DNA of 64,000 nucleotides from Bryoerythrophyllum caledonicum (taxonomy: Eukaryota > Streptophyta > Bryopsida > Pottiales > Pottiaceae). Below are positions 11,221 through 21,984 of the stretch, piece by piece. The stretch is from the NCBI GenBank assembly GCA_963971425.1, contig OZ020524.1:16309845-16373844 (forward strand). Direction: 5' to 3'. Position numbers and translations under genes: made by a program. The first letter of the stretch is position 1. Every line of letters starts with the position of its first letter. The notes beneath the pieces were generated by a model. That model saw only the letters and a program-made list of their open reading frames with translations, did no database searches and was not told the origin of the DNA.

Positions 11221-12070
11221 TTTTTGTTTTCCAATATTCCTTTCTTTTCTCACTTCCCTTCTAAATCAAAGTTCTTATTATTTTAATCTTGTACTTGTAG
11301 TTTAATTTTCCCTCCATATGTACATTCTTCTTTGTCCAATTTTTGGGATTTTTCATTTGTTCCATCAATTCTCAATCCACATCAAATCATATTCCTCAAA
11401 AAATAGTGTAGGATTCAAAATTGTTGACATAAAATTAATGTCGACTGATGGAGAGGTGGTCGTGAGCGGGTGGTTAGCGGCCGAGAATGAAAGATATTTG
11501 GTAGTGAGTGGCTGTTAGGTGGCAATGCATGGGGTGACACATGTTGATATTTGTTCACATTAATCATGTTCCAAAACCAAAATTGACGTGGTCCACATCA
11601 TTTTTCACCCACATTACCAATGCATCACACTATATTAAGCGTTTAGTGCAGTTGTTGGATCTTTGACCATAAATGATATTAAAGATTGGGTGGTACAATA
11701 ATGGATTTTTCCTGAAAGTACTCGGGGTTTAAACCCTGACTATCACTCCAAAACGCCAATAGGGGTTGTAGACCTGAAAGTCCACTTGTTTTTTAGAAAT
11801 ATTGTGATTTGGTTAACTTTGGGGTTTATTCCATAAATTATGGTCCTTTGTCAGCCAACCAACATGCTAGAGGGTTAATCATCTAGGCAAAGTCACCGTC
11901 CAAACAAAGATGCAAGGTGGCATTAGTGACTCCAAATTACTAATTTCGTTACATTAGCTTGTTCCATGCGCGTTGACCATAAAACATGGAGGGTGAGAAT
12001 TTTCACCCTGCATATATTGCCGTGTTTAAATCTCACCTTACTTTGGTGAATAGAGAAAGATACAAGGTCC
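11221..12070. other. Intergenic stretch
   Basis: No gene recognised. A TTTAGTGCAG phrase near 11643 may be the far end of repeat H. Confidence 0.35.
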
Positions 12071-12293
12071 TTAACCCCTAAAGTTCCTTGACAATTTCCC
12101 TCAAAAACTATAAGTGGTACTAACTTTCAAACCACAAATCCAAAAAATAAAATAAAAATATGTCCACGAAGCTTTTATCAAAGGCAATCTGGAATAAAAA
12201 TTTCAGAGAAAATTGATTTTTTTTCAAATTTTAGAAACCTGCGCAAAAATCCAAAAATCCCCCCGAAGGCGACTGTGGTCCTTTAGGGGTTAA
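12071..12293 (+). mobile_element. Family A MITE, short form, 223 bp
   Basis: TTAACCCCTAAAGTTCC at 12071; GGTCCTTTAGGGGTTAA ending at 12293. Nearly identical to 1807-2030. Its right-hand TTAA (12290-12293) is also the first TTAA of the next copy. Confidence 0.85.
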
Positions 12294-13223
12294 CCCCTAA
12301 GGGACCAAACGTCCCCCCGGGGTCATTTTGGATTTTGGGCATGTACCTACATTTCAAAAAAAAAATCCTTTTTATTTGAATTTTTTTTTTCAAGATAGAA
12401 TCTGATAAGAGCTTTGTGGAGATTTTTTATATTTTTTTTAGGATTTGCTGTTTGAAAGTTAGTACCACTTAAAGCCAAAAGTGGGGACTCCGAGCACCTC
12501 CAAAAACTTTGACAAAAGTTTCTATTGACATTCAGATTTTTCACACATTTAAAGAATATTTCCTTTTTAGGAAATTTTCAAAAAAAATCCTTGTCTTTAG
12601 TGTAAAAAGGCATTTTATTCCAAGTCAAACATTTTCACACATTTTCGGGCAACGGGGGGAAAAAAATTCATCTTTTCTACATAAAACCTAGAGATCTTCA
12701 TATTTTTCACTTTTTATTTTTCAACAACAATATGTGGTGAAAACCTTCTTATTGACCGTTTGGATTATCATTCGAATACATACGTAGTTCACAAAAAAAT
12801 AAAACGTGAAATGGCAATTTTTGAAACTCCACTCCTTGCACACTTGTTTTGAATATGCTACACCCCTTTTTTACCTCTAAAAATTTGTGTGTTGGGAAAT
12901 AACATCATGCTTAAGACAATGGTAAAAGATTTAGACCTTGTACAATGCAAAAATTTGATACAAAGTGAAGTCAAAGTCTGCTGATCTACTCAGCGCTGGG
13001 AAGAAAATGAACCATTGTTTTGACTTCAAACACTAAAGTCTATCAATCCGTGCAGTGGATTGCAACCAAAATTCTATGGCATGTTCATAATGAAGTATAT
13101 TTAAAGATCTTGTGGTTGAAAATCAGAAATTCACTTTAAAATGTGATTTTCATGTCTCTTTTTGGCAGTGACAGTTTTGGACTAGTTTTAGAGCGAAAGT
13201 GGTCGTGGTCCTTTTGGGGTTAA
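12290..13223 (-). mobile_element. Family A MITE, long form, 934 bp, inverted
   Basis: TTAACCCCTAAGGGACC at 12290 and GGTCCTTTTGGGGTTAA ending at 13223. It abuts the short copy tail to tail with one shared TTAA. Confidence 0.85.
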
Positions 13224-13439
13224 AGGATGCTGCACCGGGTCTTTTTGGCTGACACAAGGTAGCCACCCTTTAAAGCACGAATTTTCAGGAAAACTCTAAT
13301 ATCAAGGCTTGAGTATACTTTCTCATCTGTCTTGACAACCTAGCCTACCGTCGATTTAATAATTTAGTCAAATATATTAAGAATTTAATTAATAAGTTAG
13401 ATGAACTGAAATTCAATTTTGGAGATGTACTCTAGTTAA

Positions 13440-13718
13440 GCCCATGGAAAATTGACCCCCTAATTGGTACTTAATCGAGGTGGGCCCCGTCTTAATTGCA
13501 TGGGGTTGTTTCTCTGGCCCTCTTATTTTGGGGGGTCTAGAGGTTTTTTTTGGATTTTTTGTGACAAATTTGGGGCCCACGGCCATGGTTAACCCTTGTG
13601 GACACTCCATTTCTATAAATAGGGCCCCATGCAAAAATAAAATAGGGGCCAGGTTTGGCCCCACCACCTTGTGGCCCCCTCGGGTAAGTACCAATGAGGG
13701 GTCAATTCGCCCTGGGCC
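13440..13718. mobile_element. Family C MITE, copy 4, 279 bp
   Basis: Flanked by a perfect 9-bp TSD, TCTAGTTAA (13431-13439 and 13719-13727). Inverted ends: GCCCATGGAAAATTGACCCC and GGGGTCAATTCGCCCTGGGC. The core carries the phrases GGGCCCCGTCTTAATTGCAT and GGGGCCAGGTTTGGCCCCAC. No coding capacity. A 9-bp TSD with long inverted ends suggests a Mutator-like non-autonomous element. Confidence 0.85.
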
Positions 13719-13974
13719 TCTAGTTAATACATTAAAAAAATTCATCTGGAGGCTCGTCAATGTGTTAACTTGTAGGCGAACAACCATTTCACATACTGTA
13801 CAGTAACTACCAAAATTAAATCCCAGCGGCTCCCCCGTTGTGCAAGATTCTCCTACTTTTTCTTATCGTGCAACGTGTAATATTGTTTATATTCTCAAAT
13901 TTTATTCATTCCAGCAAACAACGCCATTTCTGTGCAAATTACTGCTCAAATTCACGACCAATACATTCAAATTT

Positions 13975-14007
13975 ATGTTTAGTGTAGTGGAACGAATAGT
14001 GTACTTA
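13975..14007. repeat. Repeat H, copy 2, left part
   Basis: Reads TTTAGTGTAGTGGAACGAAT then AGTGTACTTA up to the Harbinger insertion. It continues as TTACCCTAGTACACTATTTG after 18649. Confidence 0.6.
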
Positions 14008-14351
14008 GAGCATCCCCAATGCTCTCCCGTCAAGTGCTCCCCGTCATGGGGCTTTGACGGGGTCCCTGCATCGCGGAGGGAGAAGATGCCATGCAAGCGC
14101 CCCAAGGGTCGCCCGTCAACGGGCTCTCGGTAAGCCCTTTCCGGTGCCACTGTGGCAGATCAGGGGGCCAGCGCAGCTCCAGCTTCTCCGATGGGGCCTT
14201 CAATTTTCGGTTCATTTTTTGGCGTTTAGGGTGGAGCTCCTTTGCTCTGTGCTGGTCCAAGAGCTTCTCCCTGTCAAAGCACTGTCTAGTGTCCTAGCTA
14301 GAAATTGTGTTGTGTTGTGTTCGTAGGGTGTTTGTCTAGTTTGTTTCAGGC

Positions 14352-15662
14352 ATGGAGTCTTAGGAGGATGAGCTTGAGAGGAGCCCTGGATTTGGCTTAG
14401 GGTTTGAAGAAGACCTTGAAGATGAATTTGAGAATGAGCTTTTCTTGCAGATGGTTGATGTGGTCTCTACTGAACTTTTGGCTGAGTCTTCCTCTACCCC
14501 CAAGGTGGGTGGAAGTATAGTTGGTCGGGGATTTGTGTATCGTGATAGGGAGGCTTATCATAATCTTTTGTACAAGGATTATTTCTCTGATACCCCTACA
14601 TATGGCTCGGTGAAATTCCGAAGACGGTTTAGGATGCGGAGAGAGCTATTCACGAGCATTGTGGATTCCGTGGTAAATTTTGATCCATGGTTTTCTCAGA
14701 GACTTGATGCTGTGGGTCGCATGGGTTTATCTAGTTTGCAAAAGTGTACTGCCGCCATTCGTATGCTTGCTTATGGAATGGCCGCTGATGCGTGTGATGA
14801 GTACTGCAAATTGGGTGACTCCACTGCACAGGAGTCTATGAAGAGGTTTGTTATTGCTATTCGGGGTTGCTTTGAGTCCACATATTTGAGGCAACCTACA
14901 AGAGAAGATTTATAGAAACAGATGGCCATTAATGAGGCACGGGGATTTCCAGGGATGTTTAGGAGTCTTGATTGCATGCATTGGACTTGGAAGAATTGCC
15001 CCGTGGCGTGGCAGGGTCAATTCCAAGATAAGGACAAGAACCGTGGCATCATCCTTGAGGCCATTGCAGACCAGAGTCTATGGATTTGGCATGCATTCTT
15101 TGGCTTACCTGGAGGCAACAACGACATCAATGTCCTTGATTGCTCACCGTTTCTCCTCCACATGCTGCGGGGAGCAGGGCATGACATTAGTTTTGAGGTA
15201 AATGGCCATGTCTATCCCCGCTACTACTTGTTGACTGACGGTACTTATCCACCCTGGGCGTGTTTCGTGCAGCCGATACACGAGCCCCAGGGTGAGATGA
15301 AAGAACATTTTGCTAAGTGCCAAGAAGGTGCCCGCAAGGATGTTGAGAGGGCATTTGGAGTGTTGCAAGCTCGGTGGGAGATCATCAAGAACCCGGTGCG
15401 ACAATGGGACTTGGACACCATCGACAATATCATGATGGCTTGCATTATTATGCACAACATGATCTTGGAGGATGAGAAAGGCTTGCGGTTAGAGCCATTT
15501 GCAGATTGCGGGATTCCTGTGGAGACTACTCCAATTCCGTTTACATTTCAAGACTTGCAGTCTGGTACTAGAGAGGTAGAGAACGTGGAGAGTCATTTTG
15601 CTTTGCGAAATGACTTGATAGACCACCTATGGAGAATTAGGGGACAAGGTAGGAGGCCATGA
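14352..15662 (+). pseudogene. Harbinger transposase (DDE_Tnp_4 / ALP1-like), two in-frame stops
   Basis: The enzyme would cut and rejoin the element ends at TWA targets. One frame runs from ATG 14352 to TGA 15660-15662 (436 codons), interrupted by TAG at 14361-14363 and TAG at 14913-14915, with no frameshift. The second half, from 14922, holds the catalytic core: RSLDCMHWTWKNCP (first Asp at 14970), LPGGNNDINVLDCSPF (second Asp) and GARKDVERAFGVLQARW (Glu). The N-terminal half has the usual RRRFRMRRELFTSIVD region. Length and domain order match plant Harbinger transposases. The DDE residues are intact, so loss is recent or limited to the stops; an intron hiding the 14913 stop is possible but no clear donor/acceptor pair was seen. 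Confidence 0.88.
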
Positions 15663-16179
15663 GTAGCAGAAAGAACATTGATTCTTTATTGTGAGTAGAA
15701 ACGGGTGTTGAGGTTCAAACATTGCCCAAAATTTCTATATCCATATAGTTGGCCTTCCATAATGCCAATTTGACTTGAATGCAAAGCAAATGAGTTTGGT
15801 ACACTATACATTCCAGGGGGTTGAGCAAAACCGCCGTGCCTATTCTCTACAAAGCCAGGCTGAACTAATGGTGCCTCTGGTGCCTTCTCCGGAGGTTGAG
15901 TGTCGGGAATGCATTGATCATCCCCATATGCAACCTCTGCATCTTCTATAACATCACGAGAACACTCCAATCAGTGAAAGTCGGATTTTTGAGCAATGAC
16001 GAGAAGCAAAAAAAAAAACAAACACAGCCATTCACAGACATGAAACCATTATCGCAGCAGACAGTGGAATGTGACAGAAATAAAAGGAAAAATAAAACAA
16101 AATCGGATACAGAACCGAAGCGAAATCCCTCTAGAGCTGAGAGTGAACCTGGACCTTCACTAGGAACTGAATAAAAATC

Positions 16180-16800
16180 GACCAGACAAAGCGTCGACAC
16201 CGACCGACTAGTCGACTGTGAAACTGAAGAGAACAAAAATTTCTGCAAAATGAAGTTGACACCGCATGGCTAAGAGTGAACCTACTAAGACCAAATATTT
16301 GCACCGACGTGCAGGACGTTCACAAACTGAAACTTTCGACCTCAGCGTGAACTCCAAGTCTCGTAGAAGAGGCCGAACCTGAAAACAGAAAAAAAGGAAA
16401 AAGAAAAAAAAAGAAACCGACTGGTCCTCTCACCGAACTGGTCACCGGAACCGAAAAAAAAGAAAAAAGAAAAGAAGAAGAAGAAACCGACTGTCTACAT
16501 CGACGTCGGTCAATATTAGAAAGAACAATCCAACATGGTGAATTCTGCTTCACAATGATAGGAACCGAAAAAAAAAGAAAAAAGAAACCGACTATCTACA
16601 TCGACGTTTCTTGATTTCGAGCTCATGCCGAAATCTGACAGAGGCACAAACTGGGAACCGAAATAAGAAAAAAGAAACCCACTGTCTGCATCGACGTCAG
16701 TCGATGTCTACCTCGGTCCGACAACATGCCAAATATGAAAACCAAAAAAAAATCAAAACCTAAACCCTAAATGTGTGCATCGACGTCGGTGGATTTCGGT
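16180..16800. repeat. Imperfect tandem repeats between the convergent Harbinger genes
   Basis: About five copies of a composite unit: a purine-rich run (AACCGAAAAAAAAAGAAAAA), then GAAACCGACTGTCTACATCG, then ACGTCGGTCGAT or variants. The CATCGACGT phrase occurs near 16500, 16600, 16690 and 16780. Spacing is about 85-115 bp. The stretch 15663-16180 before it has no gene. Confidence 0.7.
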
Positions 16801-16847
16801 TGCGGCCTCAACTCCGACAACAGGTGCACAACAAATTCTTACAAGCC

Positions 16848-18059
16848 TCAATGATTTTTATAAAGGAAAGCGAAAAAAAAAGAATGAAAACGGCATGACG
16901 GCAAACCTGTCGGGGTGTGCGTCGGGGAGCGCTCCGGCGTTGTTTCGGGGCTGGCGACTGAAGTCGTTGTCGGCACCTGGGAATTGCGCGTTGAATTCGC
17001 CGCCGTCGGTGTCGGCGGCACTGGAGTAGGCTGCACTTCGGAGATTGCCTCAGGTTGCGTCCTCCGCTTCTTCGCGGCCTGCACCTTTGCTGAGCGTTCC
17101 CGCACGAGCTTCTCGTGCTCCAGCTTCTCCCTTTCGGCGCTCCTCCTCCCTGATTCGATCCGCCGCTTGATGTGCTCCAATTCCTCCTTCCTCCGCAGCT
17201 GGAAGTACTCACGGGCATCGCCATCGAGGTCGTCAATTGGCATTCGAAATAATGACATGGCTGCATGATCCATCATTGCCTCTGCTTTGCGCATGTTGCC
17301 TGCAGCCATCTGCTCCGTTGCACGGGCTTGGGATTTCAAGATAGAATCTCTCTTTCCCTGCTCCAAGATGTCAGCCTTTGCGGCCTTGCTTCCCTGCGGT
17401 CTGGCAGGCCGTGCGGGGAAGCCCTCCTTCGTCGTCACCTGTACCTCTCCATCGGAGGTGGCATCGCATGTGACCCCGCTTCCACTGCCCTGCCCGAGGC
17501 CCTCCATTGCACCGGCTGCACCTCGTTGCCTCCGAGGCGCCATAGCCGCAACACCGGAACCCCCTTCTCCAAAACTCCCTCGCCTTTGGTTATCAACAGG
17601 TGAATGCCACCACCTTGGAACCTCCTTCAACAAGTGCCAACAATGCAAAAACGTGAATCCCTGCTGCTTGGGGTGTCGATCCTTGTAGTGCTCCAACGCC
17701 CTCTCTAGCACATCCTCAGCTGATGCCCCCGACTCTCTACAATCTGAAACTTGCTTGTATGCACCACAAAACTTTGTTACATCATGCTTAATGTGACCCC
17801 ACTTTGTTTCTAGAGATCTAGCAGGTCGGACAGGACTCCCCCTTGACTTGTTCTGGTTGAAATGAGTAGTGATGCGTTCCCAAAACGCTGTGTTTCGTTG
17901 GCCAATCCCACACACAGGGTCTTGCGACACAGCCAAAAAACTCCTACACAACCCTCTCTCCTCTGCAGTGAAGTTCTTGCCCTTCCTTCCCTTTCCCGCC
18001 TCAAGTGTTGCCATCGTGGCGTTGACTAGGTGTAGCGTGAGGAAGAGTTCTCCCTGCAA
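16848..18059 (-). CDS. Harbinger ORF1, Myb/SANT-like DNA-binding protein
   Basis: 403 codons without a stop, from ATG 18059 to 16848 on the minus strand. Residues about 25-150 form a trihelix/SANT-type domain (RGLCRSFLAVSQDPVCGIGQ, TAFWERITTHFNQNK, RSLETKWGHIKHDVTKF), the region called NAM-associated in plant annotations. Residues about 290-340 are a charged helix (KRRIESGRRSAEREKLEHEK), likely a coiled coil. In this superfamily ORF1 binds the element ends and helps carry the transposase to the nucleus. The Thr/Pro-rich tail near residues 340-390 looks disordered. A better start may be the internal MATLEAGKGRKGK (residue 16). Unlike the transposase it is open throughout. A MITE lies just upstream of its start at 18100-18538. 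Confidence 0.82.
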   Translation of the reverse strand: MQGELFLTLHLVNATMATLEAGKGRKGKNFTAEERGLCRSFLAVSQDPVCGIGQRNTAFWERITTHFNQNKSRGSPVRPARSLETKWGHIKHDVTKFCGAYKQVSDCRESGASAEDVLERALEHYKDRHPKQQGFTFLHCWHLLKEVPRWWHSPVDNQRRGSFGEGGSGVAAMAPRRQRGAAGAMEGLGQGSGSGVTCDATSDGEVQVTTKEGFPARPARPQGSKAAKADILEQGKRDSILKSQARATEQMAAGNMRKAEAMMDHAAMSLFRMPIDDLDGDAREYFQLRRKEELEHIKRRIESGRRSAEREKLEHEKLVRERSAKVQAAKKRRTQPEAISEVQPTPVPPTPTAANSTRNSQVPTTTSVASPETTPERSPTHTPTGLPSCRFHSFFFAFLYKNH

Positions 18060-18099
18060 AGATAGAAAATATGCCGAGACCGGGGCTTCCTTGGCGTGA

Positions 18100-18538
18100 G
18101 AGCACCTCCACCGCAGGCTCCCATCTCGGCAGACCTGTCAGGTTTGGTGGGTCTGGAGGAAGGTGCTCCCCCATCGCGCTGGTCGGGGCCGCCAAACCGG
18201 TCAGGCGGGATGGAGGGAGTTGGGAGCAAGCCTGGAAAAGGAGAGAATATGGCGGGGGACTGAAAATTTCACCGGGGCTAGGCCATCAATTTGGTTCTAG
18301 CACGTGGTGGAGCAACAATGGCTGTGGCAGTGGCTGCCACTGACAGTCCATTCACTGACGCGTTTTTGCATGGACCCACAGCAAGGCTTTTATTATGAGA
18401 GCCAGGTTTCGAGGCCGGATAACCTTGCTCCCGGCTAGCGCTGCGCTAGGCGCCCTGCAGCCCAACCACGGGGCAGGGTTCAGGGCCAAAACCCAGGGCA
18501 GTCTCCACTGGGCTGGAGCGTCCCTGGTGGAGGTGCTC
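18100..18538. mobile_element. Harbinger-like MITE nested in the Harbinger element, 439 bp
   Basis: Inverted ends GAGCACCTCCACC and GGTGGAGGTGCTC flanked by TGA on both sides (18097-18099 and 18539-18541). A 3-bp TSD and GAGCA ends fit the PIF/Harbinger group. The 62471-62854 element has related ends. It lies in the 5' region of ORF1. Confidence 0.8.
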
Positions 18539-18649
18539 TGAGGCGACAAAGTGGAGGGAGGCATGCGGTGCCCATTGGGGCGCTTCGCTGGCGGAGGGCC
18601 CGCCAAGAGCCGTTGGCGAGAGACGTTAGTGTCTCCATTGGGGATGCTC

Positions 18650-19890
18650 TTACCCTAGTACACTATTTGTAAATGAGTTGACAAATAGTGTAAGCCTCCA
18701 ACATCATTAATGAACCCTTCAATAAACCACCTAACCTCCAATCAAACCAATGTCATTTATGTAACCCCCAATCAACCGCCTAACCCATTAACCCCTAAGA
18801 TACCGTGACAGTTTTACACCAAAAACACTTCAAACTAAATGGATTCTAGTGCAACGAATAAAGAAGGTAACAAAAACTTCGATTTATAGTTCTGACCGTA
18901 GGATCTCAATAAAGGCTTATTAAGTAATACATGTACAAATTTCATAAACTTTGACCGCACGGATTGAAAGATTATAGTGTTTGAAGTCAAGCAAATGGTT
19001 CATTTTCTTCCCTCCGTTTAGTGGATCAGCAGACTTTGACTTCAGTTGGTGTCAAAAAAATTCACTACAAAAGGTCTAAATCTATTACCATCTTGTTAAG
19101 CAGGATGTTAGCTCCTTACACACCAATTTTTAGAGGTAGAGACTGGGTGTAGCATATTCAAAACAATTGTGCAAGGAGTGGAGGCTTGAAATTTGTTAAT
19201 TCACGCTTTAATTTTTTGTGAACTTAATATGTTTTTGATTTATAATCCAAATGGTCAATATGAAGGTTTACACCACATATTGTTGTGGAAAAAATAAAAA
19301 GTGAAAAATATGAAGATCTCTAGGTTTTATGTCGAAAAGAAGAAGTTTTTTTGGTACCTTGCCCGACAATGAGTGACAATGTGTGAAAATGTTTGACTTG
19401 GGTTGGTATGCTATTTTTCTCTAAAGACAAGAACTTTTTTTTGACAATATGAAGGAAAATATTATTACTTGCGAGTACTGAAAATCTCACTTTCAATAGA
19501 GTGTCCTATCAAAAGATTTTGGAGGTGCCCGAGGTGCCCGCCCTCCATTTAAAATTCAAAACCCTATAATTTTTTCATCAAATGTCCAATTTAGGAAAAA
19601 AATTGTTTTCACACTAAGGTCTTGGTAATGTCTTTCTACAGTAAAAATTTCAAAGAAGAATGTTGGAAATTGACACCATATGAACCTGACCGAACTTTCA
19701 AAAAGCCCTTTTTGGACACTTGGTACCTTAGGGGTTAATAAATAATTTAAGCCACCAATGTTATGAATGTAACCCTCCAATCAACCGTCTACTGGCCGCC
19801 ATGTCTTTACTCACCCGGTTGACTTTGCCCTCCTTATTCCTATCTATACTCCACTCTTCCATCCTTGATCCCCCACTTTTGCATTCCACA
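18650..19890. repeat. Repeat H, copy 2, right part, split by a family A MITE
   Basis: 18650-18787 and 19739-19890 match the uninterrupted copy at 10441 in phrase order (TTACCCTAGTACACTATTTG, CCAATCAACCGCC, CTGGCCGCCATG). Confidence 0.6.
18788..19738 (+). mobile_element. Family A MITE, long form, 951 bp
   Basis: TTAACCCCTAAGATACCGTG at 18788; GGTACCTTAGGGGTTAA ending at 19738. Closest copy is the inverse of 8791-9741, of the same length. Confidence 0.88.
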
Positions 19891-20621
19891 ATTGTTGGTG
19901 AGTTTATGTCGCACTTGGTGTTGAGTTTATGCCGCAATTGGTTTTTTGGTGTTCAGTTCGGTTTTCTCAGGTCAGTTTTCTCAGACACTCCTTGCTTTTG
20001 GGCTGTCGCGCACAATGATATGTTAATTCCAGTTTCAGTATCTTCTCGCAGGGATTTGGCCTAGCCTGCGTCATCTCCAAGTCAGCATCATCATCCGCAC
20101 ACCAACTGACGTCACTAGCGCATCAGCTGCAACCAACTGCGTCAACACATCACTCGTGCATCAACTGACGTCTGCACTCATTGGGTTGCACATTGCACTG
20201 ATTCTCAGTATGCACACTTTCTTATAAAAGTCACTGCGTGCCACCAACGCTTCAGGGAATCACCCCATGCCACCGCACCCCTTGCCATCAGGTTGACCGA
20301 ATGAATTTCATCCATCATCCAAATGTCTAGTAGAAATCAAGAATGATCTTCCCATTTTCTGATGGATGCCGGGACGAGCACACGCCGCCCACGGGCACTT
20401 CAGCAAGTATCCACCATTCACGCGCGCAGGACTATCGTCGCATGGAGCTTCGAGGAACCCGAGGACTCTACAGTCGCACAGTTCAAGCATTCCCACATTA
20501 TTTTCGAGCACAACACAACACAAACCTTGTTCGCGCTACCCGGTGGTGGGCTTGGCGGGATACACTATTACCTCCCACGGACACCAACCAAACCATTGCA
20601 TTATCGTCCAGCAGAAGTAAT
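19891..20621. other. Region upstream of the pogo-like transposase
   Basis: GC-richer than most of the window. It has clustered TGACGT and GCATCA phrases at 20085-20180. Frames are open here in register with the transposase from 20343, so this may include its N-terminal coding part. Confidence 0.35.
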
Positions 20622-21827
20622 ATGGGCAAACGAAAAAGGATTCTTAGTAGGGCGGCCAGCGGACGGGGCCCACGGCGATCGGAGTGGGTTCAATGGCTCT
20701 ACCCACGCCTTTTGGAATCTTTTGAGGCTTACAAATGAGAGGCAGTTAAGTTTTCTTCTGCCCTTCTTCATGAACTAGGTCGGTCCTTTCTTTTAGGCCT
20801 AGACTCACCATATACGGACCACTCTAGGGACCCAAAGGATGGACGAATTTTAACCGATAAATTGACATCATCATGGATTCAACAATTCATGGATGTTAAT
20901 AGCATTGTTTTACTTTCTCAATGGGGCCGCTTGAGTTGTAGTCCGGAAATAGAAATGCAAATAGAAAAAAACACGGCATATCATTTGGGGACTTTACAAC
21001 GGGGATTCCAATCCGGTGTTTTTGATGAAAATCTCATCGAAAACATGGATGAAACCCACTTTACCATTAATATGGACAACGGACGTGCTCTAGGGTTTCG
21101 AGGAGATGTTTCGGTTAAATACGCAGATGTGGTAGCCGGAGGAGAAGCCATAACTATGGTCGTACGTATTTCAGGTGGACGTAGAGCAATCACAGAACCT
21201 CCAATTCTTATTTTCAGTAATGAAAATCGGAATTATCCAATTTGAGGTTTGGATGACAACATCCCCGGAGTTAGTTACCGAACGAGACTGAAGGGGTGGA
21301 TGGATCAAACTATATTCCCTCAATACTTTGAAGAATCTTGGGCATATCAACCGGATCCACACAATCGTACAAAATTCATTTGGGTGGATAATTGTACGGC
21401 ACATAATTTAACTCCTACATTAGCGGCCGTTCTAGCACAAAAGATAACTATTTTGAAATACTTACCCCCATGCGCAACCCACTTATGTCAACCGGCGGAC
21501 ACATTCATAATTTCCAAGATCAAAGACGCTTGGACCAAACGATGGGAGCTCAAAACAACCGAATTAATCCAAGAAGGCGTTTGGTAAAATAATGCTCGGG
21601 GCGACGGTCAATGGTCCGGTAAACTTTCCAATCCCGGTAAACGGTTTTTTCTTCAACTTGCGGCGGACTCTGTTGAAGATGTCAACCGTGACTTAGATTG
21701 TGATCATATGTCCTATGCTAGGAAATCTATGATTAGGTGCGGATTAGCATTAGGGCTAGACGGCACTTGGAGTACTAACCAATTGTTTCCTCACTTGCAA
21801 GAGATCATTGGAAAGTACCGTCCATAG
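20622..21827 (+). pseudogene. pogo/Tigger-like DDE_1 transposase, three in-frame stops
   Basis: One reading frame runs from ATG 20622 (possibly from 20343) to TAG 21825-21827. It has stops at TGA 20736-20738, TGA 21243-21245 and TAA 21585-21587, and no frameshift. Catalytic motifs are visible in order: ENMDETHFTINMDNG (first Asp), FIWVDNCTAHN (second Asp) and HLCQPADTFIISKIKDAW (third Asp), which is the DDD pattern of pogo and CENP-B-derived transposases. The C-terminal GKLSNPGKRFFLQLAADS block is well preserved. The three stops all fit single C-to-T changes (CGA or CAA to TGA or TAA), assuming common codons. No TIRs were located. From memory, close relatives are annotated in oomycete genomes. 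Confidence 0.85.
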
Positions 21828-21984
21828 TTTGATGGAGTACAAGTACCAAATTTGCCAAAGGCAAATTTATGTATGTTATGTTTTAAACTTTTTTTTGTTA
21901 TAAAGTTGTGATTTTCTTTTATTTCCTCTTACAACCAACTCCTTATGCTTTTCTAATGTATATCTTGCATTGATTAACTATATC

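Larger units (their letters stand above)
14008..18649. mobile_element. PIF/Harbinger element, full length, 4642 bp, inactive
   Basis: Perfect 14-bp TIRs, GAGCATCCCCAATG at 14008-14021 and its inverse at 18636-18649, flanked by TTA on both sides (14005-14007 and 18650-18652). The uninterrupted repeat H at 10441 has a single TTA at the matching place. It carries a DDE transposase gene on the plus strand and a Myb/SANT-like gene on the minus strand, arranged convergently, as is standard for the superfamily. A smaller MITE sits inside it at 18100-18538. Confidence 0.93.

Noticed and set aside
17265-17688. Plus-strand ORFs of 112 and 133 codons
   Set aside because: They are antisense shadows of the Harbinger ORF1 gene.
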